Shown: piece after piece, positions 59,343 through 64,000 of the stretch
Layout of the letters: every line of letters begins with the position of its first letter
Position numbering within the stretch: the stretch's first letter is position 1
NCBI RefSeq assembly: GCF_963924675.1
Contig: NC_089236.1
Location: forward strand, 45,540,500-45,604,499
Source of the DNA: Phocoena phocoena
Taxonomy: Eukaryota > Chordata > Mammalia > Artiodactyla > Phocoenidae
Direction: 5' to 3'
Length of the DNA: 64,000 bases
Translations under genes and position numbers: made by a program
Notes under the pieces: model-generated
Seen by the model: the letters and a program-made list of their open reading frames with translations, nothing else
Told to the model about the DNA's origin: nothing
The model's database searches: none

Positions 59343-60723
59343 CCCTCGGCGTAGAGAGAGTTGGCTCCAAAGGGCTACGGGGCTGGATGTTGCTTAGGAG
59401 ACCTAGGGGGTCCTGGGGTTAGTCTGTGTTCCAGCCGGGACCAGGGAGCCCACGCGATTTTCCAAGGTGTCCGAAAAACTCTACTGCCATAAAAGATATG
59501 CAGAGCAGAGGCTACGGCCTCATGGAAAGTGCTGCACGCCTCCGTTTCTGCAGGGCAAGTCCGGCCTTAACCTACAGGCATGTGCTCACACTGAGTGTCC
59601 CGTTAGCGACACAGCTTTGAAAGATGCTGACTTTCTCCTCGAGCTGAGTGACTTCAGGTCCGAGGTCCGCGAAGTATGCAAAGCAGAGTGTTTTCTCTGG
59701 GCAGCTCACACAAGGGCGGCAACCGGTATTTCCTGGGCGCTTCGGACACACCAGAAATCGTGTCCTGAAGCTGTTTGAGGGCTCTGGAAATAGAGCTCTC
59801 CTCAAGGAACGCGCAGTGTGTTCCCCATCACTCGGCACGCACGGAGGGCATCCGAGGGGAAGACCACTGGGCCTCGATGTTGCTCAGCTGGTCCACCGGG
59901 GTCTGGAGATACTCACTGACAATGGAGGAAAATGGATGCAAACCAGAGGGGCCTACGAGTCCTCAGAAGGGTACTTCCCTGAAAGTAAAGGCGAAGAGCT
60001 ACTAAGAACTCGTGGAAACAGCTGCATGCCTCCCTTTCTGCCCGGCTACTCAGGGCCTAACCTGGAGGCAAGTTCTCACGTTGAGTTTCTCTTGACTTCA
60101 AGAGCTTGTCAGGCTGACCACCACGGCGGCCATGGAAGCACCTGGTATAGACCGAGCAAATTCTGTTTCTTCCCAGAAGCATTCCTACAGGGTTCCCAGG
60201 CCTGTCAACAGCGGGGATTTCAGATAGCTTCAAGGCACCGTGAATGCAGCCTTCCGAATTGAAAAGCGAGGATGTTTCAATCAGGCCCCCGATTTCATGC
60301 GCAAACGCAGCACACATTGCTGCTGTTTCTAACAAGTCAAAAGAGGCACATGGCCCCTTGTGTTTGCTTGCCTGAATCAGCTTCTCGAAGCAGGGGGTCG
60401 TGCATCAAGTGGACTGCCTCAACCAAGGAACGCCCTAGCTACTCCTCTCGGGCCTGTGGCTATTCAGAAGCCTGCATTGCCACCGCAAGAACCGGACTGA
60501 AATTGCAGTAAGAACGCAAGGGGACTTTCTTCTGGAGGCACGGTGACTTCAGGCAGGAGGTCCTAGATGGAATGCGAGGCCGAGGGTCCTCTCAGTGCAG
60601 CTCAGACTAGGGCAAGGCGTAAGACCTCAAGGCCTGTGAGACGTGCCAAAATTCTGTTCGTGAACGTGTGGGTGTGATGGGGAAATTAAGCTGCTTCGGT
60701 GGAGACTGCTGTGCGTTTCCCTA
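59343..60723 (+). repeat. Monomer M44
   Basis: Length 1,381. GTCCGAAAAACTC near 59469 is shared with M46. GACTTCAGGTCCGAGG near 59650, GTGTTCCCCATC near 59818 and AAATTCTGTTTC near 60157 are private. TGA in GAATTGAAAAGCG ends the long frame at 60262. Confidence 0.95.
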
Positions 60724-62104
60724 CCCTCGGCGTAGAGAGAGTTGGCTCCAAAGGGCTACGGGGCTGGATGTTGCTTAGGAGACCTAGGGGGTCCTGGGGT
60801 TAGTCTGTGTTCCAGCCGGGACCAGGGAGCCCACGCGATTTTCCTAGGTGTCCGGAAAACTCTACTGCCATAAAAGATATGCAGAGCCGAGGCTACGGCC
60901 TCATGGAAAGTGCTGCACGCCTCCGTTTCTGCAGGGCAAGTCCGGCCTTAACCTACAGGCATGTGCTCACACTGAGTGTCCCGTTAGCGACACAGCTTTG
61001 AAAGATGCTGACTTTCTCCTCGAGCTGAGTGACTTCAGATACGAGGTCCGCGAAGTATGCAAAGCAGAGTGTTTTCTCTGGGCAGCTCACACAAGGGCGG
61101 CAACCGGTATTTCCTGGGCACTTCGGACACACCAGAAATCGTGTCCTGAAGCTGTTTGAGGACTCTGGAAATAGAGCTCTCCTCAAGGAACGCGCAGTGT
61201 GTTGCCCATCACTCGGCACGCACGGAGGGCATCCGAGGGGAAGACCACTGGGCCTCGATGTTGCTCAGCTGGTCCACCGGGGTCTGGAGATACTCACTGA
61301 CAATGGAGGAAAATGGATGCAAACCAGAGGGGCCTACGAGTCCTCAGAAGGGTACTTCCCTGAAAGTAAAGGCGAAGAGCTACTAAGAACTCGTGGAAAC
61401 AGCTGCATGCCTCCCTTTCTGCCCGGCTACTCAGGGCCTAACCTGGAGGCAAGTTCTCACGTTGAGTTTCTCTTGACTTCTAGAGCTTGTCAGGCTGACC
61501 ACCACGGCGGCCATGGAAGCACCTGGTATAGACCGAGCAAATTCAGTTTCTTCCCAGAAGCATTCCTACAGGGTTCCCAGGCCTGTCAACAGCAGGGATT
61601 TCAGGTAGCTTCAAGGCACCGTGAATGCAGCCTTCCGAATTGAAAAGCGAGGATGTTTCAATAAGGCCCCCGATTTCATGCGCAAACGCAACATACATTG
61701 CTGCTGTTTCTAACAAGTCAAAAGAGGCACAGGGCCCCTTGTGTTTGCTTGCGTGAATCAGCTTCTCGAAGCAGGGGGTTGTGTATCAAGTGGACTCCCT
61801 CAACCAAGGAACGCCCTAGCTACTCCTCTGGGGCCTGTGGCTATTCAGAAGCCTGCATTGCCACCGCAAGAACCGGACTGAAATTGCAGTAAGAACGCAA
61901 GGGGACTTTCTTCTGGAGGCACGGTGACTTCAGGCAGGAGGTCCTAGATGGAATGCGAGGCCGAGGGTCCTCTCAGTGCAGCTCAGACTAGGGCAAGGCG
62001 TAAGACCTCAAGGCCTGTGAGACGTGCCAAAATTCTGTTCGTGAACGTGTGGGTGTGATGGGGAAATTAAGCTGCTTCGGTGGAGACTGCTGTGCGTTTC
62101 CCTA
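60724..62104 (+). repeat. Monomer M45
   Basis: Length 1,381. AGAGCCGAGGC near 60884, TTCAGATACGAGG near 61034, GGGCACTTCGG near 61117 and TTGAGGACTC near 61157 are private. TGA in GAATTGAAAAGCG ends the long frame at 61643. Confidence 0.95.
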
Positions 62105-63485
62105 CCCTTGGCGTAGAGAGAGTTGGCTCCAAAGGGCTACGGGGCTGGATGTTGCTTAGGAGACCTAGGGGGTCCTGGGGTTAGTCTGTGTTCCAGCCGG
62201 GACCAGGGAGCCCACGCGATTTTCCTAGGTGTCCGAAAAACTCTACTGCCATAAAAGATATGCAGAGCAGTGGCTACGGCCTCATGGAAAGTGCTGCACG
62301 CCTCCGTTTCTGCAGGGCAAGTCCGGCCTTAACCTACAGGCATGTGCTCACACTGAGTGTCCCGTTAGCGACACAGCTTTGAAAGATGCTGACTTTCTCC
62401 TCGAGCTGAGTGACTTCAGGTACGAGGTCCGCGAAGTATGCAAAGCAGAGTGTTTTCTCTGGGCAGCTCACACAAGGGCGGCAACCGGTATTTCCTGGGC
62501 GCTTTGGACACACCAGAAATCGTGTCCTGAAGCTGTTTGAGGGCTCTGGAAATAGAGCTCTCCTCAAGGAACGCGCAGTGTGTTGCCCATCACTCGGCAC
62601 GCACGGAGGGCATCCGAGGGGAAGACCACTGGGCCTAGATGTTGCTCAGCTGGTCCACCGGTATCTGGAGATACTCACTGACAATGGAGGAAAATGGATG
62701 CAAACCAGAGGGGCCTACAAGTCCTCAGAAGGGTACTTCCCTGAAAGTAAAGGCGAAGAGCTACTAAGAACTCGTGGAAACAGCTGCATGCCTCCCTTTC
62801 TGCCCGGCTACTCAGGGCCTAACCTGGAGGCAAGTTCTCACGTTGAGTTTCTCTTGACTTCTAGAGCTTGTCAGGCTGACCACCACGGCGGCCATGGAAG
62901 CACCTGGTTTAGACCGAGCAAACTCAGTTTCTTCCCAGAAGCATTCCTACAGGGTTCCCAGGCCTGTCAACAGCAGGGATTTCAGGTAGCTTCAAGGCAC
63001 CGTGAATGCAGCCTTCCAAATTGGAAAGCGAGGATGTTTCAATCAGGCCCCCGATTTCATGCGCAAACGCAGCATACATTGCTGTTGTTTCTAACAAGTC
63101 AAAAGAGACACATGACCCCTTGTGTTTGCTTGCCTGAATCAGCTTCTCGAAGCAGGGGGTTGTGCATCAAGTGGACTGCCTCAACCAAGGAACGTCCTAG
63201 CTACTCCTCTGGGGCCTGTGGCTATTCAGAAGCCTGCATTGTCACCGCAAGAACCGGACTGAAATTGCAGTAAGAACGCAAGGGGACTTTCTTCTGGAGG
63301 CACGGTGACTTCAGGCAGGAGGTCCTAGATGGAATGCGAGGCCGAGGGTCCTCTCAGTGCAGCTCAGATTAGGGCAAGGCGTAAGACCTCAAGGCCTGTG
63401 AGACGTGCCAAAATTCTGTTCGTGAACGTGTGGGTGTGATGGGGAAATTAAGCTGCTTCGGTGGAGACTGCTGGGCGTTTCCCTA
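62105..63485 (+). repeat. Monomer M46
   Basis: Length 1,381. GTCCGAAAAACTC near 62231 as in M44, AGCAGTGGC near 62266, GCGCTTTGGAC near 62500, CCGGTATCTGG near 62658 and CCTACAAGTCC near 62714. Long frame 62410-63273 intact. Last complete monomer. Confidence 0.95.
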
Positions 63486-64000
63486 CCCTCGGCGTAGAGA
63501 GAGTTGGCTCCAAAGGGCTACGGGGCTGGATGTTGCTTAGGAGACCTAGGGGGTCCTGGGGTTAGTCTGTGTTCCAGCCGTGACCAGGGAGCCCACGCGA
63601 TTTTCCTAGGTGTCTGGAAAACTCTACTGCCATAAAAGATATGCAGAGCAGAGGCTACGGCCTCATGGAAAGTGCTGCACGCCTCCGTTTCTGCAGGGCA
63701 AGTCCGGCCTTAAGCTACAGGCATGTGCTCACACTGAGTGTCCCGTTAGCGACACAGCTTTGAAAGATGCTGACTTTCTCCTCGAGCTGAGTGACTTCAG
63801 GTACGAGGTCCGCGAAGTATGCAAAGCAGAGTGTTTTCTCTTGGCAGCTCACACAAGGGCGGCAACCGGTATTTCCTGGGCGCTTCGGACACACCAGAAA
63901 TCGTGTCCTGAAGCTGTTTGAGGGCTCTGGAAATAGAGCTCTCCTCAAGGAACGCGCAGTGTGTTGCCCATCACTCGGCACGCACGGAGGGCATCCGAGG
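63486..64000 (+). repeat. Monomer M47, partial (cut by window edge)
   Basis: The first 515 bases of a monomer. Its start is subfamily II (GTTGGCTCC, CCTAGGGGGTCC, GCCGTGACCAGGG as in M26), yet it has the subfamily I base T at 63842. The array clearly continues beyond the window. Confidence 0.95.

Larger units (their letters stand above)
33477..63841 (+). repeat. Subfamily II domain of the array
   Basis: M25 to M46 read CTCTGGGCAGCTC where subfamily I has CTCTTGGCAG. Most also share GAGAGAGTTGGCTCC near the monomer start, CCTAGGGGGTCC, GCCGGGACCAGG, GATGTTTCAATCAGG and GGTCCTCTCAGTGCAGCTC. The last G is at 62461 (M46); the partial M47 has the subfamily I T at 63842, so the domain ends between these points or M47 is a mosaic. 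Confidence 0.8.
1..64000 (+). repeat. 1.38-kb satellite array, 46.4 monomers, head to tail
   Basis: The landmark CCCTCGGCGTAGAGAGAG and all surrounding sequence recur every 1,378-1,381 bases from position 1 to the right edge. Landmark starts give 46 complete monomers spanning 63,485 bases, a mean of about 1,380. All copies have the same orientation and no foreign DNA interrupts them. Most monomer pairs differ by scattered single-base changes and rare 1-2 base indels; some differ by almost nothing. Hand counting gives roughly 56 CpG per monomer and about 53% GC, so CpG is depleted but far less than in average mammalian DNA. This behaviour is that of a homogenising satellite. Family name is not assigned: the length is close to the ruminant 1.715 satellite I (about 1.4 kb) and human SST1/NBL2 (1.4 kb), but I cannot verify sequence identity to either. 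Confidence 0.98.

Noticed and set aside
1..64000. About 200 recurring open frames that could be read as a tandem gene family
   Set aside because: They follow the satellite period exactly, overlap one another on both strands, mostly begin with GTG or TTG, and are broken by different stops and indels in different copies. No recognisable domain is present.
1..64000. CRISPR array or bacterial repeat system
   Set aside because: There are no short repeats separated by unique spacers; the repeat is 1.38 kb with no unique sequence between copies.
1..64000. Ribosomal or 5S RNA gene cluster
   Set aside because: No recognisable conserved rRNA segments or promoter boxes occur in the monomer, and its length alone is no evidence.
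1..64000. Transposon or retroelement insertions in the array
   Set aside because: Monomer lengths vary by only three bases and no target-site duplication, poly-A tail or terminal repeat is seen.

Overview
The whole 64-kb window is one uninterrupted head-to-tail satellite (macrosatellite) array. The monomer is about 1,380 bp. I count 46 complete monomers (lengths 1,378 to 1,381 bp) plus a 515-bp partial one at the right edge, all in the same orientation. There is no unique DNA, transposon, tRNA, rRNA, CRISPR array or convincing gene. The pattern (long GC-moderate monomer, frequent CpG, gradual homogenisation, higher-order repeats) suggests a vertebrate, probably mammalian, centromere-adjacent or other heterochromatic array. 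Monomer length and estimated GC (about 53%) resemble the 1.4-kb ruminant satellite I (1.715 class), with human SST1/NBL2 (also 1.4 kb) a weaker alternative. I cannot confirm either from memory, so the family is unassigned.

Layout, with monomers numbered M1 to M47 from the landmark CCCTCGGCG. M1 to M12 (1-16560) are loosely related monomers, with M7 to M10 a local cluster. M13 to M24 (16561-33121) carry a three-monomer higher-order repeat: a 4,140-bp unit is tandemly duplicated almost perfectly (16812-20951 and 20952-25091) and recurs in part at 28082-31475. A second, overlapping duplication with a 5,520-bp offset links 25936-27869 to 31456-33389. M25 onward belong to a second subfamily marked by a T-to-G change first seen at 33477. 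M27 to M32 are a shuffled group. M35 to M40 (46920-55203) form a second three-monomer higher-order repeat, two copies of 4.14 kb. M41 to M46 are ordinary second-subfamily monomers, with M43 carrying a short conversion-like tract. The partial M47 carries the first-subfamily base again.

The monomer is itself compound. Positions 181-260 and 671-750 match 60 of 80 bases without gaps, and 305-383 matches 1200-1279. Both spacings fit an ancestral unit of about 485-490 bp, so the 1.38-kb monomer looks like an old diverged trimer.

Open reading frames recur in every monomer only because the monomer recurs. The longest (287 codons, for example 305-1168) has no ATG at its start, is intact in only 11 of 46 monomers, and is broken elsewhere by many independent stops and frameshifts. 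I annotate no CDS. Interest lies in the nested repeat architecture and the visible record of unequal exchange and conversion, not in a protein-based system.
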